Of a DNA stretch of 64,000 nucleotides, positions 42,390-51,982 are shown one piece after another (the first letter of the stretch is position 1; every line of letters begins with the position of its first letter). The notes below the pieces were generated by a model. The model worked only from the letters and a program-made list of their open reading frames with translations. It did not search any database and was not told where the DNA came from. The stretch comes from Pedobacter sp. WC2423. Its GTDB lineage: Bacteria > Bacteroidota > Bacteroidia > Sphingobacteriales > Sphingobacteriaceae. The stretch lies in contig NZ_CP162005.1 of NCBI RefSeq assembly GCF_040822065.1, forward strand, positions 2,480,001-2,544,000, given 5' to 3'. The position numbers and the translations under genes were made by a program.

Positions 42390-42785
42390 TTAAGCCTTAG
42401 GCCAGTCATTAGTGTGCTCTGCATTACCCAGTTTTAATTTACGGGCAGAGATCTGGAATTTCAAAGTCATTGGATTATCTCCAGTGATATTGATTCCTTC
42501 TGAATACTTAACGATGTATCCATCTTCAAAATGAACCTCCTTCATCTTTGCATCTTCATCAGATTTTTTGATGAGCAAAGTGCCGGTTAAAGGTTTGTAC
42601 TGATTGTTTACCATTGCTTCAACAACTGAGGTATCTTCGGTAGATTCGAGTTCAATATCGATTGTTCCACCATAAACTCCGGAAGAAGGTCTTCCTTTTG
42701 CATCCACATCACGGTTTAGAGAATAGGCACAATGAAGTACATCGTACTCCTTGCCCGAAAAGTTTAATCTTGCTTTGAAAGCCAT
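42390..42785 (-). CDS. tssD: T6SS tube protein Hcp (TssD), copy 4, subtype B
   Basis: The 131-residue protein opens MAFKARLNFSGKEYDVLHC and matches copy 2 closely ('LIKKSDEDAKMKEVHFEDG', 'ITGDNPMTLKFQISARKLKL'). It starts the tssD4-tssD3 unit and has the best version of the shared upstream motif (42828-42843). The flavodoxin-fold gene lies 123 bases upstream on the same strand. Confidence 0.92.
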   Translation of the reverse strand: MAFKARLNFSGKEYDVLHCAYSLNRDVDAKGRPSSGVYGGTIDIELESTEDTSVVEAMVNNQYKPLTGTLLIKKSDEDAKMKEVHFEDGYIVKYSEGINITGDNPMTLKFQISARKLKLGNAEHTNDWPKA

Positions 42786-42827
42786 AACTTTTTGTTTTAG
42801 GGTTATTATTTATAATTACTAAGACAA

Positions 42828-42843
42828 TAGCAAATAGTTTGCC
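42828..42843 (-). promoter_or_regulatory. Motif upstream of tssD4 with inverted repeat GCAAA-N3-TTTGC
   Basis: The minus-strand sequence GGCAAACTATTTGCTA contains a perfect 5-bp inverted repeat with 3-base spacer. A related sequence precedes tssD2. A CTTTTTGCA string also occurs upstream of both, at 42890-42898 here and at 41828-41836 for tssD2. Confidence 0.5.
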
Positions 42844-42908
42844 AAATCATCTTATTATCAACAAGATAATAAATAATTCTGAATAATCCTGCAAAAAGTG
42901 CTTTAATG

Positions 42909-43478
42909 CTAAATAATCTTCGATCCGAAGGCCTCCAGCTTCCTTAACCACTTCTTACTGTATTCATTATCCAGAGAATACAACTGTCCGATTGTGTTGG
43001 TTAAGACCGGATGGAACCGGCAATTTTCGAAAACGTTTCTTTTAATAGACAGGTAAGTAATTTTCTTGTCTTGTTTCCAGTACTCAAAAGTTTCCTGGTC
43101 AAGAATAGAAACGATACGGGCAGATTTGCCGCTAAAATTAGTATTGATTTTCTGCTGCGAAGGATGAAAAACCTGGTCAGGCATAAACAACCTGTCAAAG
43201 AACCCCGTAATCCTTGTAGGGATAGATGATAAATACACAGGACAAAACAAAACCACATGATTTGCCCATAAAATCAAATCCAGTGCACGTTTTAAATCAG
43301 GTTCCAGTTCACTTACCCGGTTATTAAATTGCTTATTTGAATTAAAGATCAAATCAACAATAGCAATCTCTTTGATATGTGCACCAGCTTCTTTAGCGCC
43401 CTTAACATATGCCTGTATCAAATAACTTGTAGCAGCAGTTTTTTCAGGATCACCATTTATGATCAATAGTTGTTTCAT
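42909..43478 (-). CDS. Flavodoxin-fold NAD(P)H-dependent oxidoreductase embedded in the T6SS cluster
   Basis: The 189-residue protein opens MKQLLIINGDPEKTAATSYL, the phosphate-binding loop region of the flavodoxin_2 group, followed by 'LDLILWANHVVLFCPVYLSSIPTRITGFFDRLF', a typical FMN-binding and dimer segment. It should be a cytosolic flavoprotein reducing quinones or similar acceptors. No T6SS role is known to me for such a protein. It lies between tssC and tssD4, with a terminator upstream at 43562-43600, so it is likely transcribed from its own promoter and could be an insertion or an accessory gene. Confidence 0.85.
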   Translation of the reverse strand: MKQLLIINGDPEKTAATSYLIQAYVKGAKEAGAHIKEIAIVDLIFNSNKQFNNRVSELEPDLKRALDLILWANHVVLFCPVYLSSIPTRITGFFDRLFMPDQVFHPSQQKINTNFSGKSARIVSILDQETFEYWKQDKKITYLSIKRNVFENCRFHPVLTNTIGQLYSLDNEYSKKWLRKLEAFGSKII

Positions 43479-43561
43479 TTATTTGCGGGCCTATGTAAGA
43501 ATCAATTGCTAAAATATGAAGAAATTGTTAAGCGAAGAAATATGAACCGATATATAAAAAA

Positions 43562-43600
43562 AATATCCGGACAGATTATAACAATCTGTACCGGATATTT
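43562..43600 (-). terminator. Terminator after tssC
   Basis: AATATCCGG-ACAGATT pairs with AATCTGT-ACCGGATATT (one bulge) around a short loop, with an A/T run on both outer sides, TTTTTTTATAT following on the minus strand. It ends the tssO-to-tssC operon. Confidence 0.8.
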
Positions 43601-43650
43601 TTAAAAACAAATACATATTCCGTCACCACAAAAGCGGCAAATCCTGTTTT

Positions 43651-45042
43651 TTATTGCTGTGCGTATTCTGAACTCCAGGTCGTCTCTTCATCCTCCCCTT
43701 TTTGTCCGTCAAGCTTCACCACGAAACTTTTTGCAGGGAAATAAGGAGTGATGTGGATATCCAGGTGAATTTTATCTTTCTGTAATTCATCACGCTCAAA
43801 ACGCATAATTTTGAAACGCTCAATTAAACGCTCAGGTCCCTGAATACCGTCCAGAAACTTCACAATCTGTCCACGCAGATCCTGCTCAGTTTTAGAAGTC
43901 CAGTTTTCAAAAGCTCTTCTGTTTAAGAAATCAAAAAGTACTTTCGTTACATAATCAAACACACGTACTACAGAATAAGTCTGTAAACCGATGTTATCAC
44001 CATTAAACAATGTTTTCGCAGAAAAAGCCATTACTTTTCCATACTCATTTACCATTGGCACTAAACCAATACGTTCCAGGTGAGAAATTTCACTCTTTTT
44101 AAGGTCAAACTTAACTCCATCCACATCATTGATCGCACCATGTTTCTTACCAGCAGTTACCTGTGACATCAAAGTATAGTACATTTTTCCAGCTAATGCA
44201 GCTGAACCCGGAATTGTTAAATCATCTTCCTCACCAACTTCACTCACTTTACCCCTGCCCACTAACCAGTTACAAGTCATGATCACATTCGATCTGAAAG
44301 CGTCAGCACCTGTTAAATTAGCCGCAGTAAACAAATCAATAACATCATCAGGCTGATCCAGATCGGCGAAATCAGTCACTAACATCGCTTTATTTTCATA
44401 AGCCACCTTACCCCACTTCTCTACTACTTTATTAGAGCCCATATAACCAGGGATAACCATTAAAGAGTAATTTTCACGTAAATCAAGACGGTCATATTTT
44501 TGTTTCAGCTCATCGCTTACATAATCTACAAACCTTGGATTGTCCAGATCTTTAATCTGATCCATAGAAGCATTCAGCAAGACTACATTTTTCAACTTGT
44601 CTGCCTCGGTATTCTGATAGAACAAATTCACAGAACGGTAAGCCTGCTCCAGTTCCCTGGTACTTTCCAGCGCTGAAGCTATATTTTTATTCAGGTTTTC
44701 TTCTGCAGCCAATAATTTCTCCGTACTCTTTGTCGTCATGGAAGCTACAGAATCAGAATCTTCCAATACATCAATCCACAACTGGATTTTCTTCTTTAAC
44801 TCTTCTCTTTCTTTTTTCTTTTCATCACCTGTCAGGAAAATCTGCTTTCTTGCCTTTCTTTCAGGGTTTAAATTTTGTAAACCATCAACCGTTGCTTCCA
44901 GTAAATCGAAACCACCAACTCTTGCTAATTTATCTAAACTCTCCTGGAGAGACAGTTTCCCCATTTCTTGCTTTTCTGCTGGCTTGAAGCCTGCAGCCTG
45001 GGAGTTATCTTGTGTTATTTTTTGTTCTTCTGGAGTTGCCAT
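43651..45042 (-). CDS. tssC: T6SS contractile sheath large subunit TssC (VipB)
   Basis: The 463-residue protein has the expected length for TssC. The middle part contains 'LRENYSLMVIPGYMGSNKVVEKWGKVAYENKAMLVTDFADLD' and the C-terminal third 'VVRVFDYVTKVLFDFLNRRAFENWTSKTEQDLRGQIVKFLD', matching the conserved sheath core. With TssB it forms the cytoplasmic sheath around the Hcp tube. It follows tssB by 34 bases and is followed by a terminator. The N-terminus is charged and variable, as usual for subtype iii. Confidence 0.9.
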   Translation of the reverse strand: MATPEEQKITQDNSQAAGFKPAEKQEMGKLSLQESLDKLARVGGFDLLEATVDGLQNLNPERKARKQIFLTGDEKKKEREELKKKIQLWIDVLEDSDSVASMTTKSTEKLLAAEENLNKNIASALESTRELEQAYRSVNLFYQNTEADKLKNVVLLNASMDQIKDLDNPRFVDYVSDELKQKYDRLDLRENYSLMVIPGYMGSNKVVEKWGKVAYENKAMLVTDFADLDQPDDVIDLFTAANLTGADAFRSNVIMTCNWLVGRGKVSEVGEEDDLTIPGSAALAGKMYYTLMSQVTAGKKHGAINDVDGVKFDLKKSEISHLERIGLVPMVNEYGKVMAFSAKTLFNGDNIGLQTYSVVRVFDYVTKVLFDFLNRRAFENWTSKTEQDLRGQIVKFLDGIQGPERLIERFKIMRFERDELQKDKIHLDIHITPYFPAKSFVVKLDGQKGEDEETTWSSEYAQQ

Positions 45043-45076
45043 AATATATTTATAATCTACCTATGTAATACCTGAT

Positions 45077-45523
45077 CTATTTATTCTCTTCTAACTCAGC
45101 TACGAAATTCTTCAATGCACTGATAAACGCATGCTTTGTTTCCGCATCGTCCAGCGTAGATTTCAACGTTTTATTTGATTTTAGCTGTTTAATCACATTT
45201 AAAGACATCTCACGCTCAATATTGATATTATTCAGGTGTGTACTTTGGTTAATGATACTTTTTACAGAGAAATCCCCAAGGTTATTGAAATGCAGCGTTT
45301 CTGATACAGGCATACCATCCTGACGCTCAAAACCCACGTTAACTTTAGGCTTATAATGATTAAAGACCTCCTGTACAGTTTTTAAACCCTCTACTTTTTC
45401 AGGTTTGATCGGTTCATTATCTGTTAATTTCTGGATAAAAAGTGTTTTATTATGGGCGATATCTGCGAACGATTCCGAAGTATCTACTTTTCTTTCGTTT
45501 CCGCCAATTTCATAGTTAAACAT
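45077..45523 (-). CDS. tssB: T6SS contractile sheath small subunit TssB (VipA)
   Basis: The 148-residue protein starts MFNYEIGGNERKVDTSE and contains 'LHFNNLGDFSVKSIINQSTHL', the region where TssB pairs with TssC, and a C-terminal helix ('HAFISALKNFVAELEENK'). The size and its place immediately before tssC agree with this call. Confidence 0.9.
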   Translation of the reverse strand: MFNYEIGGNERKVDTSESFADIAHNKTLFIQKLTDNEPIKPEKVEGLKTVQEVFNHYKPKVNVGFERQDGMPVSETLHFNNLGDFSVKSIINQSTHLNNINIEREMSLNVIKQLKSNKTLKSTLDDAETKHAFISALKNFVAELEENK

Positions 45524-45598
45524 AGTGTTGATATTTAAGGGTTTAAGATCTATTTACAATAAAAATATTGAATTTAATTTTATAAAACAGTAATAATT

Positions 45599-48115
45599 CT
45601 ATAATTCGTTTTCTAATTCAGTAACAGGAGTTTGCTCAATAATCTCCCACTCCAGCTTTTCTTCTGTTTCATGCTTTCTGATCACAATCGTACTGCCTTT
45701 TTTCAAAGCACCAGAAATAATATATTTTGAGATCGGTCTTCTTAACTCATTCCGGATTACCCCGGATAATTGTCTCGCCCCATACTTAGGCGTAAAACCA
45801 CTCAGTGCCAGCATCTTTGTCGCCTCTTCTTCAATCTCAAAAGCTATGCCTTGTTTGTGTAAAGCATCAATTAAACTTTTGAGCTGAATCTCGAAGATGC
45901 GCACTACGTTGCTTTCATTGATTGGCGCGAAAGGTACAATCTCAGACAAACGCGCTAAAAACTCAGGTCTGAACTGACGTGCCATAATCTCCATTAACTG
46001 CTGCGAAGTCGGGATAATTCCCTGTCCTACCTGCTCAGAGATCCACTCACTACCAATATTAGAAGTAAATAAAATCAGTGAATTGGAGAAGTCACCTTCC
46101 TTGCCCAGCCTGTCATGCATATGCCCCTCATCCAGAATCTGTAAGAAAGTATCAAATACCGAAGGATGCGCTTTTTCAATTTCATCAAATAACAGCACAG
46201 AATAAGGCTGCTCTCTGATCTTGTTGACCAGCATACCACCCTCTTCATAACCCACATATCCCGGAGGCGCTCCATAAAGCAAAGCTGCAGAATGTTCTTC
46301 CTTAAACTCGGACATATCAAAACGGATCATTGCCTTTTCATCATTGAATAAGAATTCAGCAATAGACTTGGCCAGTTCTGTTTTTCCTGTTCCTGTTGGC
46401 CCAAGCAAGAAGAATGAACCAATAGGCTGACCTTTTTTGTTTAATCCACTTCTTGATTCCAGGATCGCATCAGAAACAGCCTTTAAAGCCTGATCCTGTC
46501 CAACCACTCTTCTTTTCAGGAATTGCTCCATGTTGAGCAGTTTTTCTTTTTCCTGCGCCTGGATTTTACCCAGCGGGATACCTGTTTTATAAGAAACAAT
46601 TGAAGCAATGTCCTGCTTGGTCACTTCATCTGATTTTCTTTCGGTCAGTACTTTCAACGCATCCAGGTTTTTAGCAATATACTGGTGATATTCATCAGCA
46701 GTTTCAAAAGCCTCTACCTGCGTTTCATCCGTCAGCTGCCCTAACAATACCGGGCTCACTTTATCCTGTAACTGATTATACAACCATTTATAATCTGTCA
46801 ATTCAGTTACTTCATCAATATCAGACAACTCTAACTCAGCGAGAGTTTGAGTTAACTCTTCCAGCACCTTCTCTGAAGTATCATTCATCATTTTCATGGC
46901 CGCCATAGAACGATCCAGTAAATCAAAAGCAGAATCCGGAAGCCTGCGGTCTTTCATATAACGTTTCGCTAACCGCACACATTCAGGAATTGCATCCGGC
47001 TGAACTTTCAGCTGATGATGCTCCTCATATTTAATGGTTAGTTTTTCCAGCATTTTAATCGCCGAAGCCTCATTCGGTTCATTCACCTGCAATACCTCAA
47101 ATCTCCTGCTAAAGGCCTGTTCAGGCTCTATAATTTTCCGGTATTCATCTATTGTTGTTGCACCAATTACCGTAATTTCACCCCTAGCCAGCTCAGGTTT
47201 CAGTAAATTACCTACACCACCACCAATAGGGCCTTTATTATCTAATAAAGTATGAATTTCATCAATGAATAATACAGCTTTATCAAATTGCTTGATCTCT
47301 TTTAATATATTCTTTAAACGATCTTCAATCTCTCCTTTATAAGAAGCCCCGGCAATCAGAGAACCTAAATCCAGTTCAAAAAGCTGAACACCTTTCAATA
47401 ATTCAGGAACGTTATCAGCTATAATATCCTGTGCAAAACCATCAACCAAAGCTGTTTTTCCAACTCCGGCGTCACCAGTGATAATCACATTCGGTTTAGT
47501 TCTGCGGCAAAGGATTTCCATAATCATTCTCGCTTCTTTATCCCTGCCAATAATCGGATCTGTTTTACCGTCCCGGGCCAGTGCAATCCGGTCAATGCAA
47601 TACTTATGTAAAGCAGTTGTTCCCACTCCGCCTTTAGCTCCTTTTCCATCTCCGGAAACCGGTGCCACCACAGCCTGTAATTCCTCATCTTTTAAATAAA
47701 GATCCAGCAATTCCTTTTCCTTGATCGGGAATGATTTCAACTGATCTGGTTTAAACCCTACTGTAGGCTTACACAAAGCTGTAAGTACACAAACAGGCGT
47801 AATTAAATCCAGTCCAAGCTTGATCCTCACCAGGTCAGCTTCCTCAAACACCTTTGCAATTTCAGGACTGCCCTTCACTTCCTCCTGCGAAGAAGAAGTT
47901 TTTTCTAACTCTTCAATTCTTACTTCAGCCCATTCACTGATATATTCCTCATCTTTTCCAATAGAAGATAAAAAACCTCTCAATCCAACTTCCTTATGCA
48001 TCAACCCCTTTAAAAGGTGAGCAGCAGTAAATTCAGGATTACGGTATTCTTTAGCAAGGGATTGTGCGACCCTGATCGCCAGCTTTACTGATTCACTAAT
48101 GTTTGTAAGACTCAT
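45599..48115 (-). CDS. tssH: T6SS sheath-disassembly ATPase TssH (ClpV)
   Basis: The 838-residue AAA+ protein has a Clp N domain, a first ATPase module with Walker A GDAGVGKT (214-221) and Walker B LFIDEIHTLL, and a second with Walker A GPTGTGKT (572-579), then a ClpB_D2 C-terminal domain ('GFTPKYGARQLSGVIRNEL'). ClpV recycles the contracted sheath. It is distinguished from ClpB by its T6SS context. It follows tssR by 11 bases and precedes tssB by 75. Confidence 0.92.
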   Translation of the reverse strand: MSLTNISESVKLAIRVAQSLAKEYRNPEFTAAHLLKGLMHKEVGLRGFLSSIGKDEEYISEWAEVRIEELEKTSSSQEEVKGSPEIAKVFEEADLVRIKLGLDLITPVCVLTALCKPTVGFKPDQLKSFPIKEKELLDLYLKDEELQAVVAPVSGDGKGAKGGVGTTALHKYCIDRIALARDGKTDPIIGRDKEARMIMEILCRRTKPNVIITGDAGVGKTALVDGFAQDIIADNVPELLKGVQLFELDLGSLIAGASYKGEIEDRLKNILKEIKQFDKAVLFIDEIHTLLDNKGPIGGGVGNLLKPELARGEITVIGATTIDEYRKIIEPEQAFSRRFEVLQVNEPNEASAIKMLEKLTIKYEEHHQLKVQPDAIPECVRLAKRYMKDRRLPDSAFDLLDRSMAAMKMMNDTSEKVLEELTQTLAELELSDIDEVTELTDYKWLYNQLQDKVSPVLLGQLTDETQVEAFETADEYHQYIAKNLDALKVLTERKSDEVTKQDIASIVSYKTGIPLGKIQAQEKEKLLNMEQFLKRRVVGQDQALKAVSDAILESRSGLNKKGQPIGSFFLLGPTGTGKTELAKSIAEFLFNDEKAMIRFDMSEFKEEHSAALLYGAPPGYVGYEEGGMLVNKIREQPYSVLLFDEIEKAHPSVFDTFLQILDEGHMHDRLGKEGDFSNSLILFTSNIGSEWISEQVGQGIIPTSQQLMEIMARQFRPEFLARLSEIVPFAPINESNVVRIFEIQLKSLIDALHKQGIAFEIEEEATKMLALSGFTPKYGARQLSGVIRNELRRPISKYIISGALKKGSTIVIRKHETEEKLEWEIIEQTPVTELENEL

Positions 48116-48126
48116 AATATCTGATA

Positions 48127-50487
48127 CTAAGGGGTTTCTTTCACTGCATTTTCAGTGGCAGCGGCCTGCACAAAATTCTTTTCCGTGATATAGTAGTAGG
48201 TTTTTCCGTTGGAAATAAATTGCTGACCAACCTGTGTTCCTCTTTTAATCTGCTCATTAGAGTTGATCAGGAATTTGATGTAAGCCTCAAAATCTGCCTG
48301 TGGCATTTTGCTCTGGCTTTTTAAATCGCCAACCGTATATTTATTCAACAGGTCATTTGTAACTGGCAAACCTGTTACCGTTTTCAAATATCTGGCTAAA
48401 GTCATTGGCTTAATATGGCCTCTTGAAATATCTACATCCAGGAAATTGCGTAGAATATTGAAATAGTTTTTCTGTAACTTCTTTCTGAAAGAAGACTGAT
48501 CAGGCTGAAGATTTTGTCCGATCATTAAAGAGAAAATATCACCAATCTGCTTATACTCCATCGTATTCAGGATCAATGCATATTGCATCAGCTCTTTATT
48601 CTTGGATACAATATCTGAATGCACACCTGTAGTCATATAATATTTAAAACCATTGTGCGGCATTTTATCAGCTACTTCCTCCCCAACAGGGGCACTCAGC
48701 TGAGCTTCCACAACCGGAGACAGATTTTTACGTTCAATTCCGGTTAACCTGAATGCACTGTCCAGAGAACTCACCTGGTTATTGATATCCATATCAGTTT
48801 CTTTAATGAAACGTCTCATGGCAATATTCATAGATTCCGCTGAATTTACAGAGCCCTTGGTTGGGAAAACTACCCCGCCCTGAATCAAACTGTTTTTCGG
48901 ATAATCCAGGTAGTAAGAAATTGAATCCAGCTGACTTGTATTGTAAGCCTGCGTATTGTTCAGGCCCTCCCCTTTCACTAAAAACCTTTTCTTTTTATCT
49001 GCCGAATAAACCGCTGATTCAGAAACCAGTTTCTTAGACTGCAGCACAAAATTATTGAACAGCTGATCATAATCGCTATACAACTGAATCGCTAATAATC
49101 TTGCATCTGCACGGGCAAACTCTTCAGTCAGCTGTGTTAAACGATAAGCAGAAGAAGTCTCATTTCCAGTACTACCGATCAATACAATCAGGTTCGTTTC
49201 GTTTCTATGGTTCTTAAGCAGATTTAAACCCGCTCTTACCCCATCATAAACAGGCTCAGCAACGATTCTTCCATTATATCTTTCCGTCCGCTTAGCCTCT
49301 TCAGAAAGGAAGCTCATTAACTTCCTGTAATCAGGAGAGATTGCAGGAGTGCTTAATGTTCCGGCTGCTTCATTTCTATAAACCACAGCACCGTAACTTA
49401 CTTTGTGCTTTTTACCATAATCATTGAAAATATTCTCAAAAGACTGGATTGTATTCGTTAATCCTGAAAAGTAACGCGACATCGGACTTCCGCCATCCAC
49501 AACAAAAATCACATTGATCTGGTGAATATTTTTCCTTAAATCTAAATAGGTCAGGTAAGGCAAAGTTGCCCCATTAATTGTAATCAGCTTATTGTTTGAT
49601 TTATTATACACATCACCAGCTACCCCTAAAGTATAATTTCCGGCACCATCATCATTCACCACAGGAGAACTTCTCAGAATAATATCATTTGCAGCTAAAA
49701 GCGGATCCATGTGTACACCAGTAAGCGCTAAAGCAACCGAATCACTCTGGTCATAAGAATCAATCTGTTTTGGTGTGATATATAACCTGTCACCCCAGCT
49801 ATGCACCGCATCAGAAGCGATCCAGCCATAAATACTCTTGGCAGCACTATCAGTAACCAGCTGATCTTCATTTCCAATCAGGTATTTTTTACCATCCTCA
49901 GATTTTTTAAAGATATAATTCAGTTCATGCAACCTCACTTTGGTTACTTTCTTTTTAAGTTCAGGAGAGCTGTAAACATAAGCAGAATCCGTGTTGTCAT
50001 AATAGAATTTAGATTCCGTCATCGGTACTTTACCCGTAATAATAGCGATTGATTTTTCCGGATAGCCCGATTTCTGGTTAGAATAAGAACGCTGCCACAA
50101 CAACATCTTTGACTTTGGAATCCAGCCATAACTGATTGCGCTTTTCTTATCATTGATCTTTCTGCCCCTGATCATTCCAGCTTTATATTTAATCAATTTT
50201 AAATATCCGTTTTCATCTTTAGAAACATAAAAAGGTTCCATAAAATTCAGCTTCTTCATGATCAGACTTCCACCAGGTGTGGTAGTTGTATAATTTTCAT
50301 CTCTGTCTGAGAAAACTATCCACGGTAGCTTGGTTCTGCTGCCATCCTCACTCAGGTTGGTCAAAGCGGATGGTTTAGCATATGCCTTAGGCATGTATTT
50401 TACTTTCTTTCCAAAAGCTGCCGGCGATTGTGCCATGACAAAAGCAGTTTGGGCAATTAATATAGAGAGGGATATAATTCTTTTCAT
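48127..50487 (-). CDS. tssR: T6SS subtype-iii protein TssR, secreted with vWA-like domain
   Basis: From ATG 50487, five bases after the tssP stop, the protein has 786 residues; the frame upstream to 50547 overlaps tssP and is not needed. It starts with the signal peptide MKRIISLSILIAQTAFVMAQ. The N-terminal half shows two SH3-like blocks ('YGWIPKSKMLLWQ', 'YGWIASDAVHSWGD'). A von Willebrand factor A-like fold follows with INVIFVVDGGSPMSRYF, where the metal-site DxSxS is altered. TssR is specific to Bacteroidota T6SS and is thought to act in the periplasmic trans-envelope part; its exact role is not settled. It lies between tssP and tssH. Confidence 0.85.
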   Translation of the reverse strand: MKRIISLSILIAQTAFVMAQSPAAFGKKVKYMPKAYAKPSALTNLSEDGSRTKLPWIVFSDRDENYTTTTPGGSLIMKKLNFMEPFYVSKDENGYLKLIKYKAGMIRGRKINDKKSAISYGWIPKSKMLLWQRSYSNQKSGYPEKSIAIITGKVPMTESKFYYDNTDSAYVYSSPELKKKVTKVRLHELNYIFKKSEDGKKYLIGNEDQLVTDSAAKSIYGWIASDAVHSWGDRLYITPKQIDSYDQSDSVALALTGVHMDPLLAANDIILRSSPVVNDDGAGNYTLGVAGDVYNKSNNKLITINGATLPYLTYLDLRKNIHQINVIFVVDGGSPMSRYFSGLTNTIQSFENIFNDYGKKHKVSYGAVVYRNEAAGTLSTPAISPDYRKLMSFLSEEAKRTERYNGRIVAEPVYDGVRAGLNLLKNHRNETNLIVLIGSTGNETSSAYRLTQLTEEFARADARLLAIQLYSDYDQLFNNFVLQSKKLVSESAVYSADKKKRFLVKGEGLNNTQAYNTSQLDSISYYLDYPKNSLIQGGVVFPTKGSVNSAESMNIAMRRFIKETDMDINNQVSSLDSAFRLTGIERKNLSPVVEAQLSAPVGEEVADKMPHNGFKYYMTTGVHSDIVSKNKELMQYALILNTMEYKQIGDIFSLMIGQNLQPDQSSFRKKLQKNYFNILRNFLDVDISRGHIKPMTLARYLKTVTGLPVTNDLLNKYTVGDLKSQSKMPQADFEAYIKFLINSNEQIKRGTQVGQQFISNGKTYYYITEKNFVQAAATENAVKETP

Positions 50488-50492
50488 AGTGG

Positions 50493-51443
50493 TTATTTTT
50501 TTACTGTATTGGCAGAATGTTGTTTGATATTTAGCAAAGTGGCACAAGTTGAATTAGGGCTGATTGTCAATTGAGCTTCATCAACAACGATTTCACCCCC
50601 GAAAGTCAGTCCCATACAGTAAGAATAAAAATCACTTGATTTTTTAACCCCATTCTGGTCAACAGCTACAGTAACCTTTTCATTGTTACACATATATCTG
50701 CGGATCAGGTAGTAATAATTTGAATTAAAATCTGCCCCATTTGCAATTGCCTGCAAACGTGCCCTTATATCATCAACAACTTTTTGTTCCCCTTCACCAG
50801 GTACCACCATATCGGTATCCAGTTCCGCATTCGGATCTGTAATAAAAATAGTATGATAAATAGGTCTGTGGCTTCTGTCAGTTGTTAATTTCACCATAAA
50901 TTTACCAGGTGTATGAAACGTGTATAAAGCGGTTCTGCCCTTTACGTCTACCCGGTTAGTTTCCCCGAAAGACCATTCAAACTGGTTAGCCTTTCCTTCG
51001 GCCTCTACTCTCACTTCTTCATTGACGACTCCTGATGTTGGCCCGCTAATCGTAACCATGGTGTCTAAAGCAGCAACCACCGTATCTCTTACAGTAACCG
51101 GGAATTGTTCTTTTAACTCTCCATCAACTGTTAATCTGATAATATAAGAACCTGATTTAGTATAGCGGTAACTTCCGTTCTGTGTCGTTAATTTCGCCCC
51201 GTTACCAAATTCCCAGAGCCATTTTTTTGCGCTCCTGGTATTATCGGTAAATACAAGGTCTTCATTCAGGTACATTTCATCTTTTAAAATTCTCGCGTCA
51301 ACGCTGCGTTTATCAAAGAAAGAGCTTTTTAATAAGAAGATAAGTGCAGCAATAATCAGGATTGCAATAAAAATATACAGGAAGATGTATCCCTGTGAAT
51401 TACTGCTTACTGATTTTCCATTCGTAGTATTAGTGTCGGCCAT
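50493..51443 (-). CDS. tssP: T6SS subtype-iii membrane protein TssP with PKD-like domains
   Basis: The 316-residue protein has one membrane helix at about residues 18-43 (YIFLYIFIAILIIAALIFLL) and a periplasmic part with two PKD-type beta domains: 'KKWLWEFGNGAKLTTQNGSYRYTKSGSYIIRLTVD' and 'FEWSFGETNRVDVKGRTALYTFHTPGKFMVKLTTD'. The C-terminal 100 residues are unlike PKD. This arrangement matches TssP of the Bacteroidota T6SS, which takes part in the envelope complex that replaces TssJ, TssL and TssM. It follows the second TssO-like gene by 39 bases. Confidence 0.82.
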   Translation of the reverse strand: MADTNTTNGKSVSSNSQGYIFLYIFIAILIIAALIFLLKSSFFDKRSVDARILKDEMYLNEDLVFTDNTRSAKKWLWEFGNGAKLTTQNGSYRYTKSGSYIIRLTVDGELKEQFPVTVRDTVVAALDTMVTISGPTSGVVNEEVRVEAEGKANQFEWSFGETNRVDVKGRTALYTFHTPGKFMVKLTTDRSHRPIYHTIFITDPNAELDTDMVVPGEGEQKVVDDIRARLQAIANGADFNSNYYYLIRRYMCNNEKVTVAVDQNGVKKSSDFYSYCMGLTFGGEIVVDEAQLTISPNSTCATLLNIKQHSANTVKK

Positions 51444-51482
51444 AGGTTTATATTTTGTTTTTATTAATTCGGTTCCGGTTGG

Positions 51483-51980
51483 TTATCTCTGGTTCGGCTG
51501 GCTGCCCATGGTTTGTCTGAGCTGCCGGGTAGATAACTTACAATCTTCTAAAGATTTGTTCAATTTGTCTATATCCTTGTTATTTCCTTTAAGTTCTCTT
51601 CTGTTGTAAAACAAATCACTATAAAGCTGAGAAGCCTGTAAAAATGTTTTGTAACGTGAATCATAGGCTTTGCGGTCATAATTGGATTTAATAGAAGCCA
51701 TCGAGTTCTTGATATCATTTTCCAGAAATACAGCCTGCACACCGGGATCAAAAGTCATAATGTTTTTGTAAGTCGTATCAATGGTAGCACGCTGTTCTTT
51801 AACCGTAGCTTCAAATTCAGTGTTCTGTTCCAGTTTATCAGCAAGATCCTGCTTGGAAACTACCCGGCCATTACCATAATCATAAAACAAACCAAAGCTT
51901 AGTAATCCGGTAGTAAATAGAAATATTCCTATAAAAAAAAGGAATTGGTCTCTTCGTTCTTTTATACTTAATTTAATCAT
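51483..51980 (-). CDS. Small single-pass T6SS membrane protein, TssO-like (second copy)
   Basis: The 165-residue protein opens MIKLSIKERRDQFLFFIGI, has a single membrane helix at about residues 12-34, and a long charged periplasmic helix. It resembles the neighbouring gene at 51983-52504 in layout but not in obvious sequence. One of the two is TssO of the Bacteroidota system and the other a divergent partner; the opening 'KLSxKERR..FLFF' fits my memory of TssO, but I cannot decide without a profile search. Only 2 bases separate it from the upstream gene. Confidence 0.7.
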   Translation of the reverse strand: MIKLSIKERRDQFLFFIGIFLFTTGLLSFGLFYDYGNGRVVSKQDLADKLEQNTEFEATVKEQRATIDTTYKNIMTFDPGVQAVFLENDIKNSMASIKSNYDRKAYDSRYKTFLQASQLYSDLFYNRRELKGNNKDIDKLNKSLEDCKLSTRQLRQTMGSQPNQR

Positions 51981-51982
51981 AA

